Below, piece after piece: positions 1 through 8,808 of a DNA stretch of 64,000 nt. The DNA lies in NCBI GenBank assembly GCA_011365055.1, contig RDOG01000002.1, positions 310,001 to 374,000 on the forward strand, read 5' to 3'. Origin of the DNA: Promethearchaeota archaeon. GTDB lineage: Archaea; Asgardarchaeota; Lokiarchaeia; Helarchaeales; RDOG01. Every line of letters begins with the position of its first letter. Positions within the stretch are counted from its first letter, which is position 1. The notes beneath the pieces were generated by a model. The model searched no databases. It worked only from the letters and a program-made list of their open reading frames with translations, and had not been told where the DNA came from. The translations under genes and the position numbers were made by a program.

Positions 1-193
1 TTCTAAATATGTAGGACAAAAAGATGAAATTCTCCTTTAAATACATCAAATTTACTTTTTTCTTTTCTTTTTAATTCATAATTTTTAAAAATCTATGTTT
101 TCAATATTGGAATAGAAAAACAAAAATTTAATATAGACACCTTGTTTTCTTATAATAAAATGATTAGAAACAAACTACTCGAGGTTAATAATT

Positions 194-394
194 ATGGAAA
201 CAAACTCACGAGGACTAATTCCGACACCAAAAAGTAGGTTTTTGAAGGTAAAATGCTTAGATTGCCAAGCAGAACAAGTAATTTTTGGATGTGCTTCTTC
301 AGAAGTTAAATGCAATACTTGCGGTAAAGTATTAGCCGTACCTCGTTCTAGCAAAGCAAAAATAAAAACTCAAATAATTGCAGTATTAACTTAA
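194..394 (+). CDS. rps27e: Ribosomal protein S27e (eS27)
   Basis: Small-subunit ribosomal protein of 66 residues, the usual archaeal size. The zinc ribbon is visible as a KCLDC pair near residue 20 followed by a KCNTC pair near residue 40, with the typical basic start PKSRFLKVKC. It lies 22 nt upstream of aIF2-alpha, the conserved archaeal and eukaryote-like translation gene pair. L44e, which often precedes S27e in archaea, is not encoded in the 193 AT-rich bases before it. Nop10, which often follows aIF2-alpha, is also absent here. Confidence 0.95.
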   Translation: METNSRGLIPTPKSRFLKVKCLDCQAEQVIFGCASSEVKCNTCGKVLAVPRSSKAKIKTQIIAVLT

Positions 395-416
395 AAAGAA
401 ATACGGTATTTTTATC

Positions 417-1268
417 ATGAGCTTAAAGAAAAAAGAATGGCCAGAAATTGGTGAATTTGTTATAGGTACTGTAGTTCGTGTAGAACGACATGGAGCCTAT
501 GTTGAATTGGAAGAATATGAAGGCAAAGAGGGATTAATACACGTAAGTGAAGTAGCAAGTAGTTGGGTTAGGAATATAAGACGGTTTGTAAGAGAAAAAC
601 AAAAAGTTGTTGCTAAAGTCCTACGTGTAAATGCAAAAAAAAGACATATTGATTTGTCTTTAAGAAGAGTAAGTAGTCAAATTAAAAAAATTAAAATCCA
701 AGAATGGAAACAACACCAAAAAGAAGATAATTTAATTAGGATGATTCAAGAATCCATGGCAGAGACCGGAGAAGAAGTAACAGAAGAAGAGATTGAATCA
801 GAAGTAGTTGTAAAATTCTCAAAAAAATATGATGATATTTTATCTGGATTCAGTGAATTAAAAGAAAAGAAAGAAAAAGTTCTTAAAACCTTAAAAATTC
901 CAGAGAAATGGCATTCTACTTTACTAAAGCTTGCTAAAAGTCATATTGAAAGTCCTAGTATCAAAGTATCGGGAGTCTTGACTTTAAAGAGTTATGAGAA
1001 TGATGGTATCGACATTATCAAGCAAGCTTTATTAGAAGCAAAAGTAGCAACAGAAAATATTAGAGATGTTGAAGCAGAAGTTTTTTTAATTGGTGCACCA
1101 AAATATCGGTTAGATATCATAGCTAAAGATTATCAAAAGGCTAATGATATAATAAATAATGCAGCGGAAGTAGCGAAAAAGGTTCTTATCGAGACTGGAG
1201 GGGACGCGAGTTTTGAAATTCTGGAAGAGCAAAAAACCCTAAAAAAAGGAAAATATTCGCGCAGATAA
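417..1268 (+). CDS. Translation initiation factor 2 subunit alpha (aIF2-alpha)
   Basis: Alpha subunit of the heterotrimeric factor that brings initiator Met-tRNA to the ribosome. The N-terminal S1 (OB-fold) domain is at about residues 10-85, with GEFVIGTVVRVERHGAYVEL and a following LIHVSEVA. A helical middle domain and a C-terminal alpha-beta domain follow. The total of 283 residues is only slightly longer than usual for archaea. A basic tail (KKGKYSRR) ends the protein. It is probably cotranscribed with S27e (22-nt gap). The convergent STT3 gene ends 53 nt away. Confidence 0.95.
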   Translation: MSLKKKEWPEIGEFVIGTVVRVERHGAYVELEEYEGKEGLIHVSEVASSWVRNIRRFVREKQKVVAKVLRVNAKKRHIDLSLRRVSSQIKKIKIQEWKQHQKEDNLIRMIQESMAETGEEVTEEEIESEVVVKFSKKYDDILSGFSELKEKKEKVLKTLKIPEKWHSTLLKLAKSHIESPSIKVSGVLTLKSYENDGIDIIKQALLEAKVATENIRDVEAEVFLIGAPKYRLDIIAKDYQKANDIINNAAEVAKKVLIETGGDASFEILEEQKTLKKGKYSRR

Positions 1269-1296
1269 AGCTATTATTTCAATAAAAATTTATAAT

Positions 1297-1312
1297 AAAA
1301 AAGCGTTTTTTT
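1297..1312. terminator. Bidirectional A/T-tract terminator candidate
   Basis: Six A, GCG, then seven T form a symmetrical element between two convergent genes (aIF2-alpha ends at 1268, STT3 at 1321). Each strand therefore reads a T-tract just after its stop codon, and T-tracts are the known archaeal termination signal. Assignment is from position and base pattern only. Confidence 0.45.
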
Positions 1313-1320
1313 AAGATATT

Positions 1321-4300
1321 TTAATAAGCTATGACAGTTCTATTTGCATATATTCCTAAATTTGTTGTAATCATTATTTCATAATGGAGACCAGCTGATA
1401 TCCCAAGAGTATAGATAAATTTGAATGTTTTAGTTTCTCCTGGATTCAATGTACGGAATAGTTGAGAAGTTGACCCGAAAGCTGTTCCATTAATAGCAGT
1501 AATATATGTACTATTAACGTAAATTGAAGTTAATATGATCGGTGTATTTCCATAATTGGTTAAAGTCATATTAATTGTATTTGAAGTTGAATTTGCGTAT
1601 GTCAAGTTTTGTGCTCTTATAGTAATATTTGCAGTGTGATTTAAGATAATTAGGTTTTTAGTTACATTATAATTATTCGTACAATTCACGCTAATTGGAA
1701 TGTAATCTGAAACATTTAATTCAATATAATATTGTTGTGTTTCATTATTATTTATGCTAGCATTAAAGCATTCAAATATATCATATGGCTGAAGAGTTAG
1801 ATCACTTATTGTATTGTTATTTTCATCTGTAAAGTTGAATATAAGCCAGGCGCTATCGTTAAATAACGAAACATTTGAAATCGTGAGATTTTGTGATCCT
1901 GTATTCATTAATTTTATCATTATTGTATCATTTTTCAAGAATTCTCCATTATCAATAGCCATGGTATCAGGATATCCAGTTGATATCGTGAGATTAGATG
2001 CATCTTCTGAAAGCACGAAAAGTAAATTATTTTCAGTTTGTGGTACGATGTATATTCTGTTAGATTCGGTATAATTTGCTGAAATATTTACTAAAATAAA
2101 TTTGCTAAAGTTATTAAGGGTAAATGTGGTATCTAGTCCGTCGATATGAGCTATTTCACCTGGTTGTACAGTAAAATTAGCAGTATTATTAATTAACATG
2201 TTTGTAATTAACGTGCCGTTTATTTTTAACGAACTCGTATTACTGAAAGTTATATTATTCTGCCCATTATTATAAATAGTCATATTAATTGTACCATTGT
2301 CATAAGCATGAATTTCAGTAATCTCAAAACTAATTGCCCATGTCAATTTATCGTAAGTATAAGCACCTTCATATGTTGTAACATTAAGATAGATCTTGTT
2401 ATTTGGTGAAATAGTGATACCAATTGGTAAGGTTAAATTAAATTGTTGAGTTTCATTAGGATTTAGAATATAATTTCCATCACCACCAATTGGTGAATGT
2501 TGTGTCACGGAATAATAAGAGGAACCAGATTTCATAATGAAGTTTTCAATTATTAATGGACTGGTTCCATTATTCGTTACATTAACTAATGAAGATCCTG
2601 TGTATAATATAGTTGAGTTATCAATTTTTAAAGATCCAGTATAATTAACAAAGCTAGTTGTTTGATTCTCGATTCCTTCAAAAGATCTAGCTTTCACGCT
2701 TACAACATTCGTATAATTCATATTATATTGAGTTTTAATCACAAAATTCTTGATTTCATTCACGCTAATTGTGAAATTCTTAGCTCCGCCCCCTGAGGTC
2801 ACGTTGAAATTTGTCGTTGGATAATTATTTATCCAAAAATCACTCAAGCGTATAGAATAATTACCAGTATTATTAACGCTTACAAATAAGGTTTCGTTAG
2901 AGTACGCATCATCTGATACGTTTAAACTATAACCGGGAGGAAAATCAACAGTCAATTGTCTGGTTGCATTGCTTTCAAGATCTAATGTCGTGTTCAAAGA
3001 ATAATTTAAGTAATAATTGTCACTATAATTTAGATTTAAACTTGAAGGTGGAAAAATAACGTTAAAATCAACAGTGTCACCAGGTGAAATTACGTATCCA
3101 TCAAAAGGATCTATAATAGGATTTGAATAACCATCCAAGATATAATCTCCGAGTATTAAATTCTTAATTTTCACTGAACCTTGACCTGTATTTTGTAATT
3201 GGAATCGAAGTGTCTCATTTCCATATAATTCAACGTTAAATAATGTTAAACTATCTTCAGGTGAAACTACCATTTTCGATTGAATGGTATTTGTAACATT
3301 TTCATTTTTCGCTCTTAACGAAATGTTATATATTTCACCTGGGTTCAAGTCTAAACCTTTTGATGCCATTGATGTCGGTGAAACGATAATTCTCGTGTTT
3401 TCAGAGATATTTAAAACACCATTTGAAATATTTTCACAATAAAAGTCGTTTTCTGTTGATGATAGAGAAAAAGTATAGGTTTTGTTACCCGAAGTAATAT
3501 TAACTTGATTAATTTTTATGGTATCATTCCCGGTATTGTTAATTGGAAATATAGCTGTGTTATTACTATAAAGAAAACTTTCAACTTCGTTCAATTCGAA
3601 ATTATAGTTAGGTGCAATGGACACATTTGCCAAATATTTTATTTTACTATTTGTAATTGATGGACTATCATGATCTTTTATTGTAATGTTGACATTTTGA
3701 GTTGTATTAAAGGCTGGAGCAGTACCATAAGCTCGTAATGTGACATTTTCTCCAGGAAGAATCGTGGAGTTTCCTGATATTAGATCGAATTGATAGGCAT
3801 TTCCCCCAATATTGACTTCAGTTATTTCACAAGAACTATATCCTGTATTTTCAAAGTCAATATATGAAATTCCACTGTTATAGAGCACAACATCAGTGAT
3901 ATTACCTCTAAGATCGGCTTTTTCGTAATTTATTTTATATACTTTGACAAGACTATTAGTTGATCTAAAGTCAAGAGTAAAGAATTCAGGGTCTGGAAAT
4001 AAATATATGCCATTTGTTGCGTCATAAGTGATCATTTCATCGAGATTCACGTGATCTTTCCAATAATTTCCCTCAGTATCTTTGGAAGTGTGCATCCTAT
4101 TAATAAAATTCCAAAAAATTCTGTCATCATATTGTGATGCATATTCATAATCAGAAAAATATAATTCGTTACCTGTTAACATTTTCCATATTGTAGAATC
4201 AAAAAATGCGGGTCCTGTATAACCAGTAGTATCATTATAATAATCAGATATGTTATAGGTATAGGTATATGGATTTAATTCGGGATGTTCGTATCCTATT

Positions 4301-6150
4301 TTCACCATCCAGACCCATTTACCTTCATCACCACCTAAACCAGTGTAATAACCCCAATATACCAAGACATGAGTTGAATTTAACATTCTAAGTATATCAA
4401 TTGCAATATATGGATCTGTTGCCATCATCATTCTACCAATTAGGGCAATTTGTGTGCTATTCCAAGTACCATTATCAGCACTCGAAGTCGTGTTACCAGC
4501 TACAGTAATCCAATATCCATAATCCCACCAAGACGTAACTACTGCATTATCTGACAAGGAATTTTTCATCCACGACCAACATTCTTCCCAATCGTGAAAA
4601 GTTTGACCTGGAACCATTGCAGACCCAGATAATTGATAAGCTGTTGTATAAATGCCGTGTATGGATGTAGTAATGATTAAAAACGTAAAAACGGCCGCCA
4701 CGCCAATTGATACTTCTCTTGAAATGATATCTGCATGTCGCCGTCGACGCCGGGCAATAATAAATTTTTTTCTAAAAACTAAAGAAAAGGGCCGCATTAA
4801 ACTCACTATTCCAAAAGCACCAACTAACGATGCAGCTGGACCTAAAATAAGTAAAAGTCGTATAAATGAGCCCGCAAAATATAAAGTTGTTATACCGAAT
4901 AAAATAATTATTATATCTTCATCCCATCCTCGTTTAAATAGGTAATAAAAACCGATAGGCATTAAAAAGAGTAAAATATGAAGATTATAATAATAAACAC
5001 CCCATGGTGAGGGCAAATGCTCACCAACAGACTGTATGATAAAGTTTTGAATTAATGGATTTAAAATGGTTAGAAAACGACCTTGGATGCCAAAAATTTT
5101 TTGAAATATATCTGTTTGAATCAAATATTCAGAAAGTCCACTCAACCAAATAACGAGAATAATTGCAATTATAGCTATTAAAGAATACATTAAAATTCTT
5201 TTCCAATTAAATCTCCCGATAATTTCAGAAACGCGTGGATTATTACGTAATCGAATGAAAATCTCACATCCAATTAATAGAAATAAAATTCCTATTGGAA
5301 TAAGACCCGTAATACTTGTTAATTCAGCTGTTCCATTAGCAGGGATACGTGTACCAATAATAAGTCCCAATCCAATGACGATTCCATAATGTTTTAAAAG
5401 TCTGGTTGAATACCTTTTCATTAAAATGAGTAGCGCAGCCATTAAAGGAATTAATTCAACAATATATAACCAAGCACCCCAACCCCACATAAAAAGTCCA
5501 ACTGAAAATCCACCCAATACAGAATAAAATACAGAATCTTCTTTATAACCTTTTATAAAAAGGTAAAGCGTGGCAATCATTAAAAAGACTCCAATGGTTT
5601 CATTATCAAAAAAGCCAGCAATAGTCCTTTGAACGTATGCTGGACATAGTGCCAGAAAGAATGCCGCTAATATCCCAACTTTTCGGTTTCCGATCGTTTT
5701 TCCTAAAAAATACATCATAAGAACAGTTGCCGCACCAAGTATTGCAGGAAAAATGATGACGGTTTCATAAAGAGTGAAAGATAAGCCAAAAAAATTAAAT
5801 ATCTGATACGTAAATGCACCTAAAAAAGGTGTAAGTATATAATTATTATACATTGGATTTCCCCAAGGATGCCATCCCATTTGATCGACCCATGTAAAAA
5901 AGGAAATGTAACCATTATCAACGACATATTGCGCAATATGATATTGAAACCATGGATCAAAAGCTTTTATAATAGGATAATTAAGAAGAATGGGAAATAA
6001 CCTAATGAAAAAAGCAAGAAACACAACAAAAATCAGACTCACATATACCAATATGCGATCTTTTCCAACTTGCACTGTTGGTTTATGAAATATCTTGCGT
6101 AAAAACTTAGATATTTTTCTAGTAGTTTTTCCCATTAGAGTCTTGACCAT
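1321..6150 (-). CDS. STT3/AglB oligosaccharyltransferase with giant C-terminal extension
   Basis: Catalytic subunit of membrane oligosaccharyltransferase, which moves a lipid-linked glycan to Asn in N-X-S/T sequons outside the cell membrane. Seen: about a dozen membrane helices in residues 30-490; an acidic loop FDPWFQYHIA near residue 64, as in the first catalytic loop; an SVGEH stretch corresponding to the SVSE loop; and the signature WWDYGYW near residue 540. From about residue 760 to the end at 1609 lies a long beta-rich Asn/Ser/Thr region with repeated modules and dozens of N-X-S/T sequons, ending without an obvious membrane anchor. Typical archaeal AglB is about 600-1000 residues, so the extension nearly doubles it. 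An OSTC/OST3-like subunit is encoded at 15.3 kb. The gene is monocistronic here. Confidence 0.93.
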   Translation of the reverse strand: MVKTLMGKTTRKISKFLRKIFHKPTVQVGKDRILVYVSLIFVVFLAFFIRLFPILLNYPIIKAFDPWFQYHIAQYVVDNGYISFFTWVDQMGWHPWGNPMYNNYILTPFLGAFTYQIFNFFGLSFTLYETVIIFPAILGAATVLMMYFLGKTIGNRKVGILAAFFLALCPAYVQRTIAGFFDNETIGVFLMIATLYLFIKGYKEDSVFYSVLGGFSVGLFMWGWGAWLYIVELIPLMAALLILMKRYSTRLLKHYGIVIGLGLIIGTRIPANGTAELTSITGLIPIGILFLLIGCEIFIRLRNNPRVSEIIGRFNWKRILMYSLIAIIAIILVIWLSGLSEYLIQTDIFQKIFGIQGRFLTILNPLIQNFIIQSVGEHLPSPWGVYYYNLHILLFLMPIGFYYLFKRGWDEDIIIILFGITTLYFAGSFIRLLLILGPAASLVGAFGIVSLMRPFSLVFRKKFIIARRRRRHADIISREVSIGVAAVFTFLIITTSIHGIYTTAYQLSGSAMVPGQTFHDWEECWSWMKNSLSDNAVVTSWWDYGYWITVAGNTTSSADNGTWNSTQIALIGRMMMATDPYIAIDILRMLNSTHVLVYWGYYTGLGGDEGKWVWMVKIGYEHPELNPYTYTYNISDYYNDTTGYTGPAFFDSTIWKMLTGNELYFSDYEYASQYDDRIFWNFINRMHTSKDTEGNYWKDHVNLDEMITYDATNGIYLFPDPEFFTLDFRSTNSLVKVYKINYEKADLRGNITDVVLYNSGISYIDFENTGYSSCEITEVNIGGNAYQFDLISGNSTILPGENVTLRAYGTAPAFNTTQNVNITIKDHDSPSITNSKIKYLANVSIAPNYNFELNEVESFLYSNNTAIFPINNTGNDTIKINQVNITSGNKTYTFSLSSTENDFYCENISNGVLNISENTRIIVSPTSMASKGLDLNPGEIYNISLRAKNENVTNTIQSKMVVSPEDSLTLFNVELYGNETLRFQLQNTGQGSVKIKNLILGDYILDGYSNPIIDPFDGYVISPGDTVDFNVIFPPSSLNLNYSDNYYLNYSLNTTLDLESNATRQLTVDFPPGYSLNVSDDAYSNETLFVSVNNTGNYSIRLSDFWINNYPTTNFNVTSGGGAKNFTISVNEIKNFVIKTQYNMNYTNVVSVKARSFEGIENQTTSFVNYTGSLKIDNSTILYTGSSLVNVTNNGTSPLIIENFIMKSGSSYYSVTQHSPIGGDGNYILNPNETQQFNLTLPIGITISPNNKIYLNVTTYEGAYTYDKLTWAISFEITEIHAYDNGTINMTIYNNGQNNITFSNTSSLKINGTLITNMLINNTANFTVQPGEIAHIDGLDTTFTLNNFSKFILVNISANYTESNRIYIVPQTENNLLFVLSEDASNLTISTGYPDTMAIDNGEFLKNDTIMIKLMNTGSQNLTISNVSLFNDSAWLIFNFTDENNNTISDLTLQPYDIFECFNASINNNETQQYYIELNVSDYIPISVNCTNNYNVTKNLIILNHTANITIRAQNLTYANSTSNTINMTLTNYGNTPIILTSIYVNSTYITAINGTAFGSTSQLFRTLNPGETKTFKFIYTLGISAGLHYEIMITTNLGIYANRTVIAY

Positions 6151-6269
6151 TAAAGCGTGTTAAATCAATTAAATGTATAATTAAGATTAAAATTCTTTAA
6201 TTATTTTTTAAAAATCATTTTTTTAATTATAAATTTTTGGTAATTTCAATTACTTCATTAAAAGTATCA

Positions 6270-7400
6270 TTATTCAATTTTCATCATTCTTATTTCATTA
6301 AAATCGACAATAACGCGCATGAATCCTTTCAATTCTTCGTCAAGAGTTGGATCTTGTGTATCAACTTTAAGCGATTTTATAGTTCCTGATTTATAGCGAG
6401 TTGAAATGACTATTATATTTTCTTTTCCAATTATTCTAATTATTTTTGGACTTATTTGTTGATTACCCCTACCAAAAATCATGCCTTGGCGTCCTATAGG
6501 AGAGACTATAATTTTAGCTTTTTGACCTTCCAAGAAATCAATTATTTGATTTTCATTAACATCAAGAGCAATTATTTTTTTATTTTTTAAAATATCAACA
6601 CCCAATAAAGTTTTTTCTAAATCTAAAACTTCGGATATAGCCATTACTGTAGTTCCAGGTCCTAATAGATAAAAAGTCTCGTCATTCATATTTTGCATTA
6701 CGTGTCTTGCTATCGCTAATTGATTTTCGTGTTCATCAACAGTAAAAGGACTAGCTAATTTGCTTTCTTGAAGCAACGAGGGCTCAAATGGAGCAATTAA
6801 ATAACCATAGAATCTTATATTTAATTTATTTTCTTCCCTATAACTTTTTTCGTCAATATCTAATATTTCTGCTTGACGTAGGGGTAATTCTTCCCATAAA
6901 AATTTCATTGAAATTCGTGCTGCTGCTTGGGGTTTTATTGCAAAACAACTACTATAGATTTTAACCCCACTCGGAACCCCTATTACAGGAACTTCTTGAT
7001 CCACGCTATCAAAAACATCTCTAGCGGTCCCATCGCCTCCTACGAAAACAATTAAATTAACACCCATTTCTTTCATTAATTTCGCAGCATTTTTAGTATC
7101 TCTAGCTGTTGTTTTTTCATCCGTTATTTTTCCTATCACTGTGGGAAAAAATCCCATTTCTTTTGTTACATCTTCACCCATTTTCCCCGGATAAGTCAAT
7201 ATGGTAATGGCGTTTTTTACAGATAATAAGGGCTTTAAAAATTGTTTAGTTCTTGCTTGTGATATAGGTTCTGATCCTAATTCTATTGCACGTTCTAGAA
7301 TATCTTCACCGTCGGTTCCTTTTAGCCCTACACGACCACCCATACCAGCGATAGGATTCACTATGAGTCCAATTTTCCTTTCATTAGCCAAAAAATTCAT
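6270..7400 (-). CDS. ATP-NAD kinase family protein (COG3199 type)
   Basis: Probably phosphorylates NAD to NADP or a related substrate. Seen: N-terminal GLIVNPIAGMGGRVGLKGTD (residues 11-30), typical of the COG3199 branch, and the nucleotide-binding GGDGTARDV at about 121-129, the hallmark of the NAD kinase/diacylglycerol kinase fold. Length 376 fits that branch, which is longer than classical NAD kinase. It is divergent from the pterin-enzyme gene, with only 54 bases between the starts, so the promoters probably overlap. The exact substrate is inferred from family membership. Confidence 0.85.
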   Translation of the reverse strand: MNFLANERKIGLIVNPIAGMGGRVGLKGTDGEDILERAIELGSEPISQARTKQFLKPLLSVKNAITILTYPGKMGEDVTKEMGFFPTVIGKITDEKTTARDTKNAAKLMKEMGVNLIVFVGGDGTARDVFDSVDQEVPVIGVPSGVKIYSSCFAIKPQAAARISMKFLWEELPLRQAEILDIDEKSYREENKLNIRFYGYLIAPFEPSLLQESKLASPFTVDEHENQLAIARHVMQNMNDETFYLLGPGTTVMAISEVLDLEKTLLGVDILKNKKIIALDVNENQIIDFLEGQKAKIIVSPIGRQGMIFGRGNQQISPKIIRIIGKENIIVISTRYKSGTIKSLKVDTQDPTLDEELKGFMRVIVDFNEIRMMKIE

Positions 7401-7454
7401 CCGCCACTTTTATGTTCTCTTATTTATCCTTATAAATTAGGTATTTATTAAAGT

Positions 7455-8222
7455 ATGTCTCGATTTAATTTATGTGATAACATTATGAATTGGTTTGAAT
7501 GGGAAAGCTATTATAACGAAATAAAAAATAGTATAAATCTCTCCTTTGAAAAAGATATTGATGCAGCAAAGTTATTAAATGAACAATTAGATGAAATTGA
7601 AGTTGAAGAAACTTTAAGAGAAGTTGCAATCCTGATAGATAATAATACATGTCATATATTTGGATGTGGTCCATCTTTAGAATTTAATATTGAATATGTC
7701 ATGGAAAAGAAAATAATAAAACGTCAAGATGTTATTATTGCTGCAGATGGTGCAACAAAAGCCTTATTAATGCAAGATATAGCACCTGATATTATAGTAT
7801 CAGATTTAGATGGAGATATTGAAGCAATTAAAAAGGCGAATAAAAGGGGATCAATAATTATTATTCATGCTCATGGTGATAACCTACAAAAAATTCAAGA
7901 ATTGACTAAAGAATATAGAAGAAGAATTGGTTCCGTTCAAATAAAACCATTCGGTTTATTAAAAAATTTTGGTGGTTTTACTGATGGCGACCGAGCGGTA
8001 TTTTTAGCTGAACATTTTAATGCAAGAAAAATATGCTTATATGGATTTGATTTTGGCAAGATAGTTGGTAAATATTCAAAAGCTAGATTTTTAAATGATA
8101 TCGAAGGAACTGAAGAGAAAATTACCAAATTAAAGATTGCAAAAGACTTAATTAGCATGTTACATGAGAAAAGAGCTGTTGAAATTAAAAATTGTACAGA
8201 ATTGTACCTTAATCCGCCTTAA
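7455..8222 (+). CDS. mptE: MptE-like 6-hydroxymethyl-7,8-dihydropterin pyrophosphokinase
   Basis: Archaeal-type enzyme (COG1634/DUF115 family) that activates hydroxymethyldihydropterin in pterin biosynthesis. Visible motifs are FGCGPS (69-74), AADGATKALL (97-106) and PDIIVSDLDGD (111-121), then FGLLKNFGGFTDGDRA in the second half. Length 255 is close to the family norm. The start is uncertain: an in-frame ATG at 7485 (MNWFEWESYY) gives a more family-like N-terminus, and neither site has a clear ribosome-binding site. The function as pterin kinase is known for euryarchaeal relatives and inferred here. Confidence 0.85.
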   Translation: MSRFNLCDNIMNWFEWESYYNEIKNSINLSFEKDIDAAKLLNEQLDEIEVEETLREVAILIDNNTCHIFGCGPSLEFNIEYVMEKKIIKRQDVIIAADGATKALLMQDIAPDIIVSDLDGDIEAIKKANKRGSIIIIHAHGDNLQKIQELTKEYRRRIGSVQIKPFGLLKNFGGFTDGDRAVFLAEHFNARKICLYGFDFGKIVGKYSKARFLNDIEGTEEKITKLKIAKDLISMLHEKRAVEIKNCTELYLNPP

Positions 8223-8262
8223 ATCCCCTATTTTTTTAAGTTCCAAATATAAGTTAAACGTT

Positions 8263-8424
8263 TTATTGACTTGTTATTTGGACAAGACTTGGATTAAATT
8301 CTAATTTTCTATTACAAGCAGGACAATGGTCTCCATATCTCTTTAAAATTTCACTGGGGGATATTAATTCGGAACTCTCATATAATACATTTCTACATCT
8401 TTTACAAAATACCAATTCTGGCAT
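8263..8424 (-). CDS. Small double-CxxC zinc-ribbon protein
   Basis: 53 residues starting MPELVFCKRCRNVLYESS. Two metal-binding pairs, CKRC and CPAC, are about 28 residues apart, as in a zinc ribbon. I chose the ATG at 8424 because GAGGGTG sits six bases upstream; an upstream in-frame ATG at 8445 adds seven residues and lacks such a site. No catalytic domain is present, so it could bind RNA, DNA or a protein partner. It is convergent with the MptE-like gene (40-nt gap). Specific function is unknown. Confidence 0.7.
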   Translation of the reverse strand: MPELVFCKRCRNVLYESSELISPSEILKRYGDHCPACNRKLEFNPSLVQITSQ

Positions 8425-8808
8425 ATTCACCCTCAAACTGTTCAATCTTACTAAATTCTAATTTTAATTTTAAGTGAAGTTTAGATTTTTACTAAATTTA
8501 TTAGAATCTAACAGATCCTATTTTCTTCGAGAGAAAAAGCTCTCAATATTTGAAGCTCCCAACCTCGACAATATTAGTTTAGACTAATTATAATTTATTA
8601 CGAAATTCTATCATAAATATGTTTTGATTCAATAATATCAATTTGTCAATAATTCCTCTAAATTGATAAATGGGACCTTTAAAAGGGATTTTAGAGAAGA
8701 AAGTGGTTTTTTATGAAAGAATAATAAATTTATTTAAATTCTTATATATCAAAAATTTCTATAAATATATTAATTTATAATTAATTAAAAATCGCTTTAA
8801 ATTAATGA
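8425..8808. other. Long leader upstream of topoisomerase I, with duplicated start region
   Basis: About 380 bases without a convincing gene. At 8660-8684 lies an imperfect copy (22 of 25 bases) of the topoisomerase I start region at 8799-8823, including ATG GGA CC and the codons for MGPLK. From the first copy a 36-codon reading frame runs 8670-8780. A short hairpin, GAGAG-AAAAAG-CTCTC, lies near 8530 in a locally G+C-richer patch (8525-8570). The rest is A/T-rich promoter-like sequence. Confidence 0.5.

Noticed and set aside
1814..4945. Antisense frames across the STT3 gene
   Set aside because: They lie inside a continuous, motif-bearing gene and lack translation signals; their composition mirrors the sense codons.
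8525..8570. tRNA or other standard RNA gene
   Set aside because: The hairpin has no T-arm motif (GGTTCRANNCC), no CCA-type end and is too short; no tRNA-like cloverleaf was found elsewhere in the window on inspection.
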